From the NCBI RefSeq assembly GCF_004210375.1, contig NC_134837.1, forward strand, positions 168,743,310 through 168,807,309: 64,000 nt of DNA, given 5' to 3'. The notes beneath the pieces were generated by a model. The model made no database searches. It was not told where the DNA came from and worked only from the letters and a program-made list of their open reading frames with translations. The DNA comes from Tachypleus tridentatus (Eukaryota > Arthropoda > Merostomata > Xiphosura > Limulidae). The translations under genes were made by a program, and so were the position numbers. Shown here piece after piece: positions 14,001-26,177 of the stretch (the first letter of the stretch is position 1; every line of letters starts with the position of its first letter).

Positions 14001-17000
14001 TGCATTACACATCTGTCGAAAATACTGTAATATTCTCCAAGGACACTGTTAACTGAGGTTAATAAATGATACAGGACAAAATATAAAACTTTAAAAATTA
14101 ACTTTATGTGAAAAGGAAAAGACTTAAAATTATGAATATAATCAAAAGATCTTTAGATATTCTACAAAAAAACTGTACTTTTATCTGAAGCTTTAATCTA
14201 ATAAATACAGCTGAATCTTAATTATTTGTAAGCAGTTTTTAAACTGTACAAGTTCACTCAAAAAAAAAATAGAAAAGGTTTTAAAAATTACTTCATACTC
14301 AATTCATATTGTACATCATATTTCTCAAACTGTCATTTTTTTTTTAACTAAGAATGTTCTATTCTTGAGTTCATAAAGCCTTATTTGTTTGTTAAAATCA
14401 CTAAAGTATGCATTATTTAATTTCACTATATTCTTCATAATTTGGTCATGCTAATACTACAAGATGCATATACTAAATAAACACAAAAACCAGGTTCATA
14501 CTTTAGACCTTGTTAAACTTTTTAGGTTTCATTTATTCTGAACAGATCTGCTTCAATTGGCTGGTAAACAGCCTTTGAGAATGTGGAATGGTATAAGGTA
14601 GAACTAGGTAATTAACTGGATTAACTTATATAATCAATTACTTAATAAAAGAGGTTATTGTCATACAAAATATTGGTTAACTGCTATCACAGTTTTGGGC
14701 CATCATTTCCTGGTGACTGGGGGGGGGATTGCCTCATGATGCAATGGTTTCAAGTTCGATTCCCTGTAATATTAGACATATTATGCTTGACCTTTCAACT
14801 TTGAAGCATATTTTTGTTGTTGTTAAGTTATGGCAAAGCTACTGAGGTTATCTATCTGCCACTGTCCATAATTTTAATTTGCTGATTAGAAGGCAAGTGG
14901 TTTGTAGCTATCTAAGTATATTTGATTCACTTAGTCATGTCAGTCTTTTAACCTATAATGATTTACAAATTTATATTTACTGATCAAATTTCAGTAAACA
15001 ATAAAAAACCATTGAATTAATATAGTGTTAACATTTGCAATTGCTAGTCATCTTATGAAGGTAAAAAAAACATGACATTTTACTTGTCACTGTACTTTAT
15101 ATCACGTAGAATATTACCAAATCACATTTCAGTATCAGTTATGTACAAAATTATAAACACACTGCAGTTAGAATATAATCAACATAAGACCTAGTAAAGA
15201 GGTTTGTGGTAACTTGACTGATCATGGAAAAAAGGCCCCATCCCTAAAGAATTTGACATCCTTTCTTTAAAAATGCCAGAGAATGTAATAAAATTTATAT
15301 AAGTGAGCATTTTTAAAAATACTGTTGCTTAGTAAGGATAGACAAAAATATAAAAAGATTTAGATTACATAAACAAAAAAAAATTGTTGAGAACCATTTT
15401 GTTAGTTAAATACCTTGTCAAATGCCTTCTGAAAATCCAGATACACCAAATCTACACATTATCCTCATGTACATAAGCTGCAACCTTTACAAAGAATATC
15501 AAAAGATTTATACAGAAATATTTTCCCTAAATATAGAGGAATGTCATTAGCTAACTTCCAAGCCTTTGGCTCATGTCCAATATTCAACGACTTACATAAA
15601 ATAGTAACAAGTGGCTCACAGAAAACAGTTTATCTTGCACAACTCAATGGCAACTTATTAACTCTTTCACTGCAACTTGGATGTATTATAGGATTAAACA
15701 ATAATTTTTTTCCAAAACCGTAACAAATTTGGTATTCCTATTATTTGTGCTAGATGTCATGTCCAAAGATTTCCCAAAAATAAAAATGTGGAATCCAATA
15801 TCATGGTAATAGTCTTACTTTATTTTATGTAGCCTATATTTTGATTTGTATGTAGTTTAGGATTTTTAACAGCATTATCTTCAGTACTTAAAGAATTATG
15901 CATAAAAATCAATAAGATCAAATTGTTTTGCATAAAACATTACCTTTTTAACAAACATTTTTACTGAATGCATATGGTTCTCACACTCTCATAAGCATAA
16001 TGTTTACCCTAAGCTAAAATTATGAACAATATCTCAGCATTATGTAAAAATAAAAATAATTCTTCTAGTATCATAACAAACTAAATATTCTCTGAAGTAC
16101 ATCAATGAGTAAAAAGAGTTAACATTTCTCTTATCTATTTATATTTAAAACTGTATTAACACTTAAAACTCAGACAAATTTTAATTTACTGCAGTTTAAC
16201 ATTTAAAGTTCATACAGTAGAAATTTTACAGAAGATATTGTTACTCTTCCCATGCTAAAGTAATAATTAAGTAGAAGTTTGTATGACAAGTAGACTATGA
16301 CTTTGCATGTTAATGACCTAATTAGATAAATGTTTAGGTTTTATGCACAGTATTCTGTGATCAATAGTGGAACACACAAAAATGTTTAATATTGTTTCTG
16401 AAAAATTAGATATGGGAGATATTTCAATTACAACTTGCAAGAATACTGACTTAACATATATTTAAACTGGTGTGATAACAATGAAAACATAGGAATAAGC
16501 ACAGAACTGCAAAGGGAACAAAGTTTTAAAGGTATGTTATTAAACAACCTTTTAGCTGTTATAAATAGGAAATGATTAGCCACACGACAAATACAGATAC
16601 AAATTCTTACTTGTAAGAAAAAATTATTTTATATAGACATTTTTCAAATCCAAAAATCAGCATTATTTCCAGTTTATAGTGATATGACAAAATGCCCATT
16701 GGATTTTTGTTTCATCACATGGAGGTCTAATTTTCAAATTGAGATACAATATCCTATCATGTACCTTTTTAGTTACTATTTTATGGTAGTACAAATATTA
16801 CTGGAAAAGTAAATAAAACAAAATATTTGAAATATCTTATCTGGAGTTTAATAACAAACCAATGGTAAAAAGCAAATCATTCCCAGACATTACACTTGAT
16901 TCTTCATGCCCATTTATCTTTTAAAGAATGATTTTAGTTATAATTTATGTGCACACACTGAAACAACTAATATATATAAATCACCCAAAATATACAGTAA

Positions 17001-20000
17001 CTGTCAACTTTGTTGACAAGCATTGTAATTATTTTACATTTGAGAATATAAAGTCAGCTCTTTAGCCCAGTCCAACCAAATTTCAGAATACAACACAAAT
17101 CTCCATAACTGAAATCACAATCCATACTTATAAAACCTATTGTTTCTATCAAATGTGAAAAGATCATAAAACTATTAAGAACTTTACTACTACACAACAA
17201 TATTATAATCATTTGAAAATTATCTATAGTTTAAAGTAAGTTTTTAACTCATTTTGATGGCACACTAATAATTATCATTAAGTAAGATAATATTTTAAGT
17301 TAGAGATAGAATAAAAACTGCTGGGAAAAAAAGTTTAATAATTTATAACCTTAAAACTTCTTCATCAAATGGCAGAAAATTCAAAATCCAAATTACTTTT
17401 TCACATGGTTTGTGTAAGCTTTATTGAAATACAACTTGGTAAAGAAAATTCAAAGTGATAAGCTAATATTACAAGCAAAAATATTCAGAAATGTAATAGT
17501 ATTATTGAAACCTGATGCAAGAGGAAAAACAGTACATGAATGACAAATAAATTAGTTAACATACCCAAACAAAGATGGAAAAAAAGCTGAAAGCAATAGC
17601 TGCACGAAGATTAGCGATTCCATAACCTCCTTCCGGGTATTTAGATTTGCGCCAAGCATCACTCAGGTAGCAGAAACATACAAAGAACATGAATCCCCAA
17701 AGAGCTAGATTTAAATTTTTGTAATTGAACAGATATTAGTAAATATACTTACAAATATATTTCTGATAAGTAAAACTCATGATTTAGACTTCTTTATCTG
17801 GATTAAACTCTGTACTAAAATAAACTATACAATTTTTTAAACAAATTTTTTGTCCTAAATGTCTTACATGAAGCACTGCTAAAACTAGAACCAATTAAAA
17901 TGCTAAGTATTAATGTCATGTGGTACATGAAATTAACATGAAGCAAGTGCTCACTATTTAAATTTTCACTTTTTTTTCAGACACCAGTAAATTTTTGTCC
18001 CACATATATAATTTAAGTAAAAAGAATATTATTTCCTTTGGAATCAAACTGTATTCTTGAGATAATTATATTAATTTTGAAATTGAGGTCTTCAAGTATA
18101 ACTCAGGACTACTGTCTGTAATTCCTCTAAATCTGCTAAAAGATTTTAACTTAAACTTTTATTGTTCAATATCTAAAGGTTATTTCTGTAAATAATAATA
18201 TTCTACCTAGCATATTAAGAACAAAAGAGCACATTACAAACAATTACCATATGCTTATTAAAATAAACTGGTTTTGAAGAAATAAAAATAAAATCCAACA
18301 GCCAAATAAAATCCAAAAAAGTATATAGATAATATTAGAAAGTTTGATGAAATTGTTTCTCTTTAGAAAAAAATCGATTACAAAGTATGTCTTTCAGCAT
18401 TAGAAAGAAAAAAAAAACTAGAGAATTCTTAACAGCAAATATAACTCAAAAACATTTAAATACTTAATACAAAATACAGTATTTCCCACTTCAAAAAGAG
18501 ATGTGTACATACATTTTCTAGAACATAATTTCACAACAAAGCAACTGATTTGTGGTTCCTAAAAGTTGAAATGTGCAGTTTGTTTATTCAGTGTCAATTT
18601 ATTTACTTAATATGTATTTAGAGAATAGTTCCCTAAAATAAAATTTTTAAAAAAATTAAAAATGTTCGGAGCATCTCAGTTTGTACATTAGTATAAATCA
18701 GACAACTGTATTTTGTTTTGATCATCAAAGCTGATGGTTTGCAAGGAGAACTTGTGTTAGACTTGAGACATTACTCTGAGAATTAATGGGATTTTTTAAT
18801 GTATTTAAGTTAAATAGAAAACCAGACATATTACAGTAGCTTTGAACAATCTATTCTTGTTTTTGACACATTTATTTTCTAAAATGCATACTTAACAGCT
18901 ACATGAATTAAATTTTGACAACCAAGCTTTTCTCATTCAAAGGTAGATCATAACTATGAAATAATTGCAAAATATGTAGAGTCGTTTTACTAGTAGAATT
19001 AGTTGATAAGTAATCAAAGATATTTCAATATATAGGTTTGATTTGGGCATTATTTTTGTGAAGCATTTGGATCTATAGCAGTTAATGTGAATAGTTACTC
19101 TGTACAAGTAGTTGATTTTATTTACTAGTAATAGTACAGTTTCAAAATCACTTGTAACAAAACCATGCTGCTTAAAAATAGGCTTACTAAAACTAAAACA
19201 AAAGGCCTCAAGGCAGAAATGCTAAATTTCCTTCTTTACAATATATTTGTAATATTTTGATAAATAACTAAAATGTAAAAATCAGAAACATAAATATATA
19301 AAAAACTTAAATGAAGAAAATTAAAATTCCTGCAATCTCTCTCTCTCTCCCTTGTAAAAGCACACACATCATCTCAATGCAGTTTGATAGTGTTTATCCC
19401 AAGCTCTCACCAGGTGATTTATTGGTTTGTTACACTCAGACATGGCTGAAATACTTCATTAAAAATCTGATTTGCATGTATAATTTCATGGTTATATAGT
19501 GGTTACAAGAATATTCAACTTAACCAAACAAGTCTCCACAATATATTCTATTTTTAAAGTTGTTAGTACTCTACTGTTGTAAAATAGATGACCAATTGGG
19601 TTGATAAAATAAAGTACTTTGAATATTTCTTAATTAAGTAGAGAAAAATGTTTCAATTTGAACATCTGATACATGAATGTACTTAAATGTATACACTTGA
19701 TTGTCATACATGACTCACCAGAAAATGCTAAGTCAAACAGTACCGCTCGCCTTCGAACTTTAACACTGGAAATGTTTTGGAACATTCCTTCCAATACAAT
19801 GAAGCCAATGCTCATTAAAAATGCTATAACTCCAATTCCTACACCAAAGTTGCAAGCATTTGTATCACCATTATATGAGCATAAATTTTCTATCCAACCT
19901 TCAGCAGAGATACATCCAAAGACAATAACAGCAAAAAGCTAGAAGAGAAAATACAAAATTTATGGATTACATACAAGTACCTTCAATTAACAACTCAGAT

Positions 20001-23000
20001 TTGTGAAATGCATCAATTATAACAAAAACTAGGAAAATTTAAGAGTTTTAGGTTCATTGCACTAACCTTATATAAGACTATTTACAAATCACCATTGCAT
20101 CAAAAGGAACAATTAACTGGCCATGAAACTTCTAGTTAATCTATCCCAAACAGACATTTATGAGTAAGGAATATGAAAAATAAGTTTACATTTTGAATAA
20201 ATTACATTTCTCACTATTATGGCTAAATTTTAGAGAAAATGCAAATACTTTGAAACAACAGATAGTTAAAATGCATACATTACTAGGGTTAGATTTACAA
20301 CATTAGTGGTATTTGTTATTTATTTAATTGATGGCCACATTAATTGGTTACATACAAAAAGAGTTAAATATAATAATAAAAAGAAAACAGAGGTCAAGAC
20401 AGATACTGCTAACCAGCTGATTTTAGTCAACAATTTGAAACTAAAAGCAGTGAAGTATAGCTTTAGCTGCTTTGCTATAACAAAAACAGGGAAATCAAGT
20501 TTGGTGGCAACATTCCAATTATGTGTATAGTCAAAACAGTCAAAAATACTGATAAAACTAACAATCATAAACACAAATTCTGATTAGTTGATTATTTTGT
20601 TGAGGATTAATACCATCAGAATTTTGATTAATTGATTGCCAGAATAATCCAAATTGTAAATACTAATGTTTGTTAATTGATTTAATCACAAGTTTGTTTA
20701 ACCAATTAGTTTCAGTGGCACTAATCAATGTAATTTCTGCTAATATTGCTAACCAGGACCAGACAAGGTTTCCCCAAATACCAAGCCTATATTAAAAGAT
20801 GGGTGCCTGAGGATTAGTGCTGCTAATTTTAGTTATATTTTTAAAAGAGATAAAATGTCTCGGTTCTTTTGTCATGGAAAGAATTCTAGTCTGATGAAAG
20901 ATACTTTGCCAAACCATTTAGTGAAATATAATATCATGCAAGAATGTCAACACGAATTTGTTTAAAGGGAAATTTTTGTCTTATTAATCTGATATCTTTT
21001 TTAAGAAAGTTACTTATCTGGTTGATGGAAATGATGTAGACTTGATGTATTTACATTTTCATACACTTTGATAAGATGCCTTACAGAAAATTTGCTAAGA
21101 AAATAAAGTACTAGGTGGGGAACAATTAGTTACATAACACAACAATATTTATGAGTAACAAAGAGTCGTGTTGGTCCATTAAGTTTGTACCATCCAGTAA
21201 AAGAAGGCTTCTTAAAGATAATAAATATTAATAAAAACATCACTAAAACATTATAAATATTTATCAAACCTTCTCTTAAACTTTGTATTCACTGCATCCA
21301 TCACATATGAAAGTGACACATTCCACAGCCCTTAACTGAAAATGACTAGTCAGACAAAATTTCTATCTGTGCCCTCATCTTACCACTCTCACTATCAATT
21401 CCCTTAATCTTAAACTCCTCAATGAGACTCCTTCCACTTCTATCTATTTTTATGATAACCTGGATATTCAAAGTACCATCCCAGTAGCCCTTTTAACCTT
21501 TTCCAATAATACAATGTCCTTCCTAAATTAACAAAACTGAATACAATACTCAAAATAAGATCTAACCAGTAAGGTATACAATGAAATTAAAACCTCTTCA
21601 AATGCATATTTAACACTTCTCTAAAGACAACTTAAATCATACTTGCCTTACTACTAACAACAGAACTATTCAGATAGCTTTAGATTCATCAACCAAAATG
21701 CAAAAATTCTATTTCATAACTAGTGTGGATGGTGAAGAGAAAGTATTTGGTTGTTATTAATATAGTCCAGTCAAACTAACCTCCAATATTTCCTCAAACC
21801 TACAAACTTTATTTTTTTTTTTTAAATACACATCTTGACCATTAGTTTATTTCCAAACAGCACTCACTCTTTGCACCCATCAACACTGTACAAACAGTGA
21901 ACTATTCCTACCTACATTATCAATAATAATTTCAGTCTGAGAATAAATCAGCACTAACTACAACAGAAACTTAGACAGTGGCCCTTAGTGTCCAAAGGCA
22001 AATTGAAGATGTGAGCTACTGTCTGAAACTGGATAGTTCTTGATAACAGCTATTCTACACTCATTAAAAAATATCTAAGCTGGCTAAATGTTTATACTTA
22101 TAAAACTAATAATTATTACATTATTATTTTCAAAAAGTTAATTGTTTTCTTTAGTTTTATCAAAGAATACATATACTTCTTTTATTATGTACTGTGACAA
22201 CAGATCTTGAAGTGTTGCAACTCAGTACGATATCATTAAAGATCAGCAGATATTCTGCTATTTGTGTGAGGTTTGTAGTTCTGAAGTTGTGTTACACATT
22301 GCTTTAAACAAACACTAAATAAACAACATTTCAAGATCCTTTTCAAAGCACAGAATGAGAAAATCTATACACTCAAGAGCTATTGCTAAAACTGTAAATG
22401 AACTCTACAATTATTTTCCATGCTGTAAAATAATTTATTAGATCTAGAAATGGTAGGTTTCTCCAAATTATTTAAACCTATCTTGATTTGCAACAGAAGA
22501 TAAAATCTGGCCTTGCTCTTTTATAGAAATGCTCTTTTAAAATGCTTTTCTTCATGTTGTAGTATATCATAAGAGTTTGTTTAGTAGACACATTGATGTA
22601 AAAGCCTACATTTAAGTTACTGGTTGTTTTCTTATTTAGTTATATTATTTCAAATATTCAACTAACTTGTATGAAATAGTGGGTGTGTACAATTTCTTGC
22701 AGTGGTTAGAGTTCCCTGATAAATTTAAATGCCCTCTACTTAGTTGTGTTATGGTATTAATAATAGCTTAAAGTTTTAAACAAACTTATAACCAAATATG
22801 CAAATTTCAACATACTCCACCATAAATAATCTTTCAATGATTACCTCACATTATGTATATTAAAATATCAAGACTTGATTGATTTACAATTTTCTAGAAT
22901 TACACGATTTTTAAAACGATATTCTGAAAATTTTTCCTGCATGTCATTTTTATATATAGTTTAAATAACACTACAGCTGATGAAGTAAAGTAACTCATGA

Positions 23001-23478
23001 GACTAATAACTGATTGGTTAGTTCGTTGTTTCCAAATACACTACAAAAACTTGTGGCAATGCAGTGAAACACTCGATCTAATATTTTGAAAACTTAAAAT
23101 TATTAATACTACCACTACATAGTAGTAATAAAATTAATATGAAATTAATGCTAACATTGTAGGCATATTGTAATAATAATAATAACTAATCACACAAGTT
23201 AATTTATACGTTACATTAATTTTTGGTTTTTAATAATAATATTAGGACTAGTACGAGTAACTATTAATTTTGTAACGATACGTTAAGCCTGACTAACAAA
23301 TATACATTTTAAATTTTTAGTTCCCATGTAATGTTAATACTCTTAAGTGTAATCCTTTAAGATAGTAAAAGTTTCATACCCAACATAGTATTCTTAGAAT
23401 AACTTGAGGTTTCTGAATAAAAGTTACAGGGTCAAATTGACTTCCAGCTAAGCCGGCGCCATACGCAGCAGCATTCAT
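10868..23478 (-). CDS. SYNGR: Synaptogyrin, complete coding region over four exons
   Basis: Four minus-strand exons (23478-23380, 19938-19719, 17704-17565, 11098-10868) have consensus AG acceptors and GT donors. They join in frame into 690 nt, giving 229 residues plus stop, the usual synaptogyrin length. The protein has a short N-terminus, four hydrophobic segments (about residues 25-43, 64-86, 98-120, 138-160) and a Tyr/Pro/Gly-rich cytosolic tail. The motifs FGCISAEGW, LSDAW and FFAFQRYRQG match what I recall of the family. Cys53 and Cys62 sit in the first lumenal loop and could form a disulfide. Synaptogyrins are MARVEL-domain proteins of synaptic and other small vesicles that act in vesicle biogenesis and exocytosis. 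No frame breaks are seen. Introns are about 3.4, 2.0 and 6.5 kb. The family call is firm; the paralogue cannot be assigned. Confidence 0.93.
12863..13011. mobile_element. Foldback/MITE-like inverted repeat
   Basis: Two roughly 64-bp arms (12863-12926 and 12948-13011) are near reverse complements around a 21-bp loop. Matching blocks include CTACACTTGT, CAGGCAGTTG and AAAGTTTCAT. It lies in synaptogyrin intron 3 and has no coding capacity. A non-autonomous DNA transposon is the likeliest origin. Confidence 0.6.
14700..14870. repeat. Worn SINE-like sequence in synaptogyrin intron 3
   Basis: A B-box-like CAAGTTCGATTCCC occurs in plus orientation. About 80 bp on, GGCAAAGCTACTGAGGTTATC resembles the SINE tail block in reverse orientation. 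A G9 run lies just upstream. It may be two overlapping relics in opposite orientations. Low confidence. Confidence 0.3.
17565..17704 (-). CDS. SYNGR: Synaptogyrin exon 3 (residues 107-153)
   Basis: The acceptor is AATCTAG and the donor GTATGTT. The exon completes Ala107 across the junction and encodes membrane segment 3 (ALWGFMFFVCFCYLSDAW), the second lumenal loop WRKSKYPEGGYGI and most of segment 4 (AAIAFSFFSIFVW). It ends in phase 0 and joins cleanly to the last exon. Confidence 0.92.
19719..19938 (-). CDS. SYNGR: Synaptogyrin exon 2 (residues 34-106)
   Basis: The exon opens after a TTCTCTTCTAG acceptor and closes at a GTGAGT donor, leaving one base for the next codon. It encodes the rest of membrane segment 1 (LFAVIVFGCISAEGW), the first lumenal loop with two cysteines, segment 2 (FGVGIGVIAFLMSIGFIVLE) and the basic cytosolic turn KVRRRAVLFDLAFS. 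The Asn-Ile-Ser at residue 88 falls on the predicted cytosolic side, so it is unlikely to be glycosylated. Confidence 0.92.
21130..21620 (-). pseudogene. 3' end of a CR1-like LINE reverse transcriptase ORF
   Basis: On the minus strand, scattered frames read EYCIQF, then RKDIVLLEKVKRAT, a worn middle, then GLWNVSLSYVMDAVNTKF and KRRFDKYL, and finally GWYKLNGPTRLFVTHKYCC before a stop at 21130. The layout EYC-Q, then LE-VQRRAT, then WN-LP--VV-A-SVN-FK-RLDKYL is typical of the C-terminus of CR1-clade LINEs. Several stops and shifts make it dead. It sits in synaptogyrin intron 1 in sense orientation. The 3' boundary is unclear. Confidence 0.6.
23380..23478 (-). CDS. SYNGR: Synaptogyrin exon 1 (residues 1-33)
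   Basis: The exon runs from the ATG at 23478-23476 (protein starts MNAAAYGAGLAG) to FIQKPQVILRILCW, just inside the first membrane segment. A GTATGA donor follows at 23379. The boundary is phase 0. The start is the first ATG of this frame, lies just upstream of the family-like FDPVTF segment and gives the family's usual length. The 5' UTR is probably short and in the same exon. Confidence 0.9.
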
Positions 23479-23600
23479 ATTGGATTTTTAATGCATTGTG
23501 GGATCTAAAACGTCAAGCATAACGTCATCAGATGTTTTGTGAGCACAGTATTAGCAAACTTATTTGTCAAGGGTGCAAACTAAAAACCTAATACAAACAA
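23479..23600 (-). promoter_or_regulatory. Probable synaptogyrin 5' UTR and core promoter with two CRE half-sites
   Basis: Immediately upstream of the synaptogyrin ATG, two TGACGT half-sites (minus strand, at 23515-23510 and 23527-23522) lie 12 bp apart. A GCATTGTGGGA motif is at about 23493-23503. There is no obvious TATA box. CREB/ATF-type sites are common in neuronal promoters, so this is a plausible but unproven regulatory region. Confidence 0.35.
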
Positions 23601-23840
23601 TTCATAAACATTAACTGACAGACCTCCAAATACAACACGCCTAATTTTTAAACTTCTGAGCTTTCACTTTTTCCATTGCCTACTAGAATAATTAAACCAC
23701 CTTATTTTTACATCATAAACTAATTTAAATAACAGGGTTAAAATATTTTAGGGCTCAAATGTTTTTACCACAGTTATCAAGAGCGTCAAGTTTTATTTTT
23801 AATTCTCAAATCCCTGTTGTCCTAAATTAGATATTATGTT

Positions 23841-24099
23841 TCTTTGTTTGAATTTCGCGCAAAGCTACACGAGGGCTATCTGCGCTAGCCGTCCCTACTT
23901 TAGCAATGTAAGACTAGAGGGAGGCAGCTAGTCATCACCACTCACGATCAACTCTTGGGCTACTCTTAGCAACGAATAGTGGAGTTGATCGTGACATTAT
24001 AATATCCCCACAGCTTAAAGGGCGAGCATGTTTGGTGCGACGGGGATTCGAACCGCGACCAGCGGATTACGAATCGCGTGCCCTAACCACCTTTTCAGG
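23841..24099 (-). repeat. tRNA-derived SINE, family A, with target-site duplication
   Basis: Family A in reverse orientation, 360 bp upstream of the synaptogyrin start codon. TATTATGTT flanks both sides (23832-23840 and 24100-24108). The B-box region reads GGGGATTCGAACC. The copy has small deletions in its body. Confidence 0.85.
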
Positions 24100-24182
24100 T
24101 ATTATGTTAAAACACGTGGCTGATGGGTTTTAAACTACTGTCTGAAAATAATACAAAATCATCTTAAATTGTGCTTGTGGAG

Positions 24183-24306
24183 TGTGTGTATGTAGTTTCT
24201 CTTAGCCAAGCTACATCAGGCTATCTGCTCTGTCCACCGAGGGGAATCGAACCCCTGATTTTGGCGTTGTAAGTCCGAAGACTTGCCACTGTCCCAGCGG
24301 GGGACC
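24183..24306 (-). repeat. tRNA-derived SINE, family B (degenerate)
   Basis: A different tRNA-like unit in reverse orientation: CTTAGCCAAGCTACATCAGG, then GGCTATCTGCTCTGTCCACC, then GAATCGAACCCCTGATT (B box) and GTTGTAAGTCCG. It shares the GGCTATCTG tail block with family A but not the middle body. It gives a spurious small ORF. Confidence 0.6.
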
Positions 24307-24629
24307 CTTGATGAGGCAAAAAATTAAGTTAATGTGTTTGAAATTAATAACTTTATGTAAAGATTCAAAAAAATGCATGCTATTTTCTTTTATCATCATA
24401 TTTTTAAAGCATGACTTTTATAAAAACAATTCATTTTAATGCATTAAACGTTTAAAATTATTTGTATAAGAAATGAATTTTGTATGCGCTAAGACCTTTT
24501 TGAAACATTCTGTGTTGTCTTTCAGGTTACCAACGTGGCCGAGAATTTAGGAGGTTCTCGGATCTCGGTCATTTGGTGTATATTTCCTAGTGAGTTGCGA
24601 GAAAAAATCAAATCACAGAGAAAGAGTTG

Positions 24630-24869
24630 ATTGTTTTTTAATTTCGCGCAAAGCTACACGAGGGCTATCTGCACTAGCCGTCCCTAATTTAGCAATGTAA
24701 GATTAGAGGGAAGGCAGCTAGTCATCACCACCCACCGTCAATTCTTGGGCTACTCTTTTACCAACAAATAGTGAGATTGACCGTCACGTTATAACGCGAC
24801 GGGGATTCGAACCCGTGACCCTCAGATTACGTGTCGAACGCCTTAACCTACCTGGACATGCCGAGCCTC
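24630..24869 (-). repeat. tRNA-derived SINE, family A, internally deleted, with target-site duplication
   Basis: Family A in reverse orientation. CAGAGAAAGAG flanks it (24616-24626 and 24870-24880; a few extra bases lie between the left copy and the tail). The segment between GTTATAACG and CGACGGGGATTCG, about 35 bp in other copies, is missing. Confidence 0.85.
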
Positions 24870-25221
24870 CAGAGAAAGAGACAAGGCACAGATACAGAAA
24901 AACAGTAGTGTTTAATGGTTCACAGTTGAAATATATAATACACAGTGTCTACAACTTACAATATGATATATAATAATACAATATTGTACAACGCGCAAGT
25001 TCTTGCCAGTGCGCAAAATTTCCCCTTGTGAATTTCACCAAATAAAAAAGGGAAACACAATTAAAGAAAATTACCCCAGTTAAGATGCAGTAATTGGAAA
25101 ATATATATAATTTATATTGGTTAGTTTAGTTAGTTATCACCATTAGATTCCATCTAGGAACATAGGGCCGCAATCGCTTGCGGATTCTTTAACAAGAATT
25201 TAAGTGAGTAGATTGTTAGCC

Positions 25222-25344
25222 TACTGCACCGAGCCGTCCCTAATTTAGCAGTGTAAAACTAGAGGGAAGGCAGCTAGTCATCACCACCCACCGCCAACTC
25301 TTGGGCTACTCTTTTATCAACGAATAGTGGGATTGACCGTCACA
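25222..25344 (-). repeat. Family A SINE body fragment
   Basis: Only the conserved central body is present (GCCGTCCCTAATTTAGCAG to GGGATTGACCGTCACAT). Both the tRNA head and the poly-CAAA tail are absent. The left side joins unrelated sequence (25140-25221) that itself looks repeat-like, so this may be part of a larger composite repeat. Confidence 0.7.
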
Positions 25345-25914
25345 TATATAATTTATATAAATCACTAGAAACGTTCACACAGATTCCATAAATTCTTTAT
25401 AAAGTCTTCTTTTGCAAGCCACAACACTGTTTTAAATGTGTCAGTATATAAACGTCAAGTGTTTTAGCACAAGAAAACAGCGATTTGTTTTTGTTAGATT
25501 AGCTTTTTAACGCCAGTAAAGATCAAGAAAGAGGATTCCATTTGCAACTATTATCAGATTCGCCGACAGAAATAACTCAGTTCACTATTCTCTATTTAAA
25601 AACATTATTATTTCTGAAAACCCGCGCAAGCAGCCTTTAGTGTTCACTTAACCCAATTCACTACTTAAAAAGTGAAAGTTTGTAAATCACTCGCAAGATT
25701 CTGTGCGTCCTATAAAAGAACTGTGAAATACAACATAATTTTGATTTTTGTTTACTTTTTTAAACTTAATGGTGGAAATACATCGTACGACCCCTTACAA
25801 CACTTCTCATTGAACTAATGTTTGAGATTATTCAGCTTTACATTGAGATATCACGTTTTCTTCGCACATATAATAAATAAGGGAATTCCGACTCAATTTT
25901 GAGCTATATCGGTT

Positions 25915-26046
25915 TCTTTATTTGTTTAAAGTTAAACACAAATCAACAAAATAGGCTATCTGTGCTCTGCTCATGAAGGGTATCGAAACCCAGATTCTAG
26001 TATTGTAAGTTTGCCGACATGCCCTCTATGTCACTTTAGGCAGCTG
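25915..26046 (-). repeat. tRNA-derived SINE, family B (degenerate)
   Basis: TTTATTTGTTTAAAGTTAAAC at the left, then AGGCTATCTGTGCTCTGCTC, then GGTATCGAAACCCAGATT and GTAAGTTTGCCGACATG. The architecture matches the copy at 24183-24306. It ends 131 bp before the Tc1 element at 26178. Confidence 0.6.
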
Positions 26047-26177
26047 TGTCAGAATTTACAGAGAAATAACTATTAGAAATGAGTGACGTAATGATTTATT
26101 TATGACAAACTTCTATATATATTCACTACTCAAGACCTACAGCTAATGACCTTCAGTCATACAAAAGGTCCCATATA

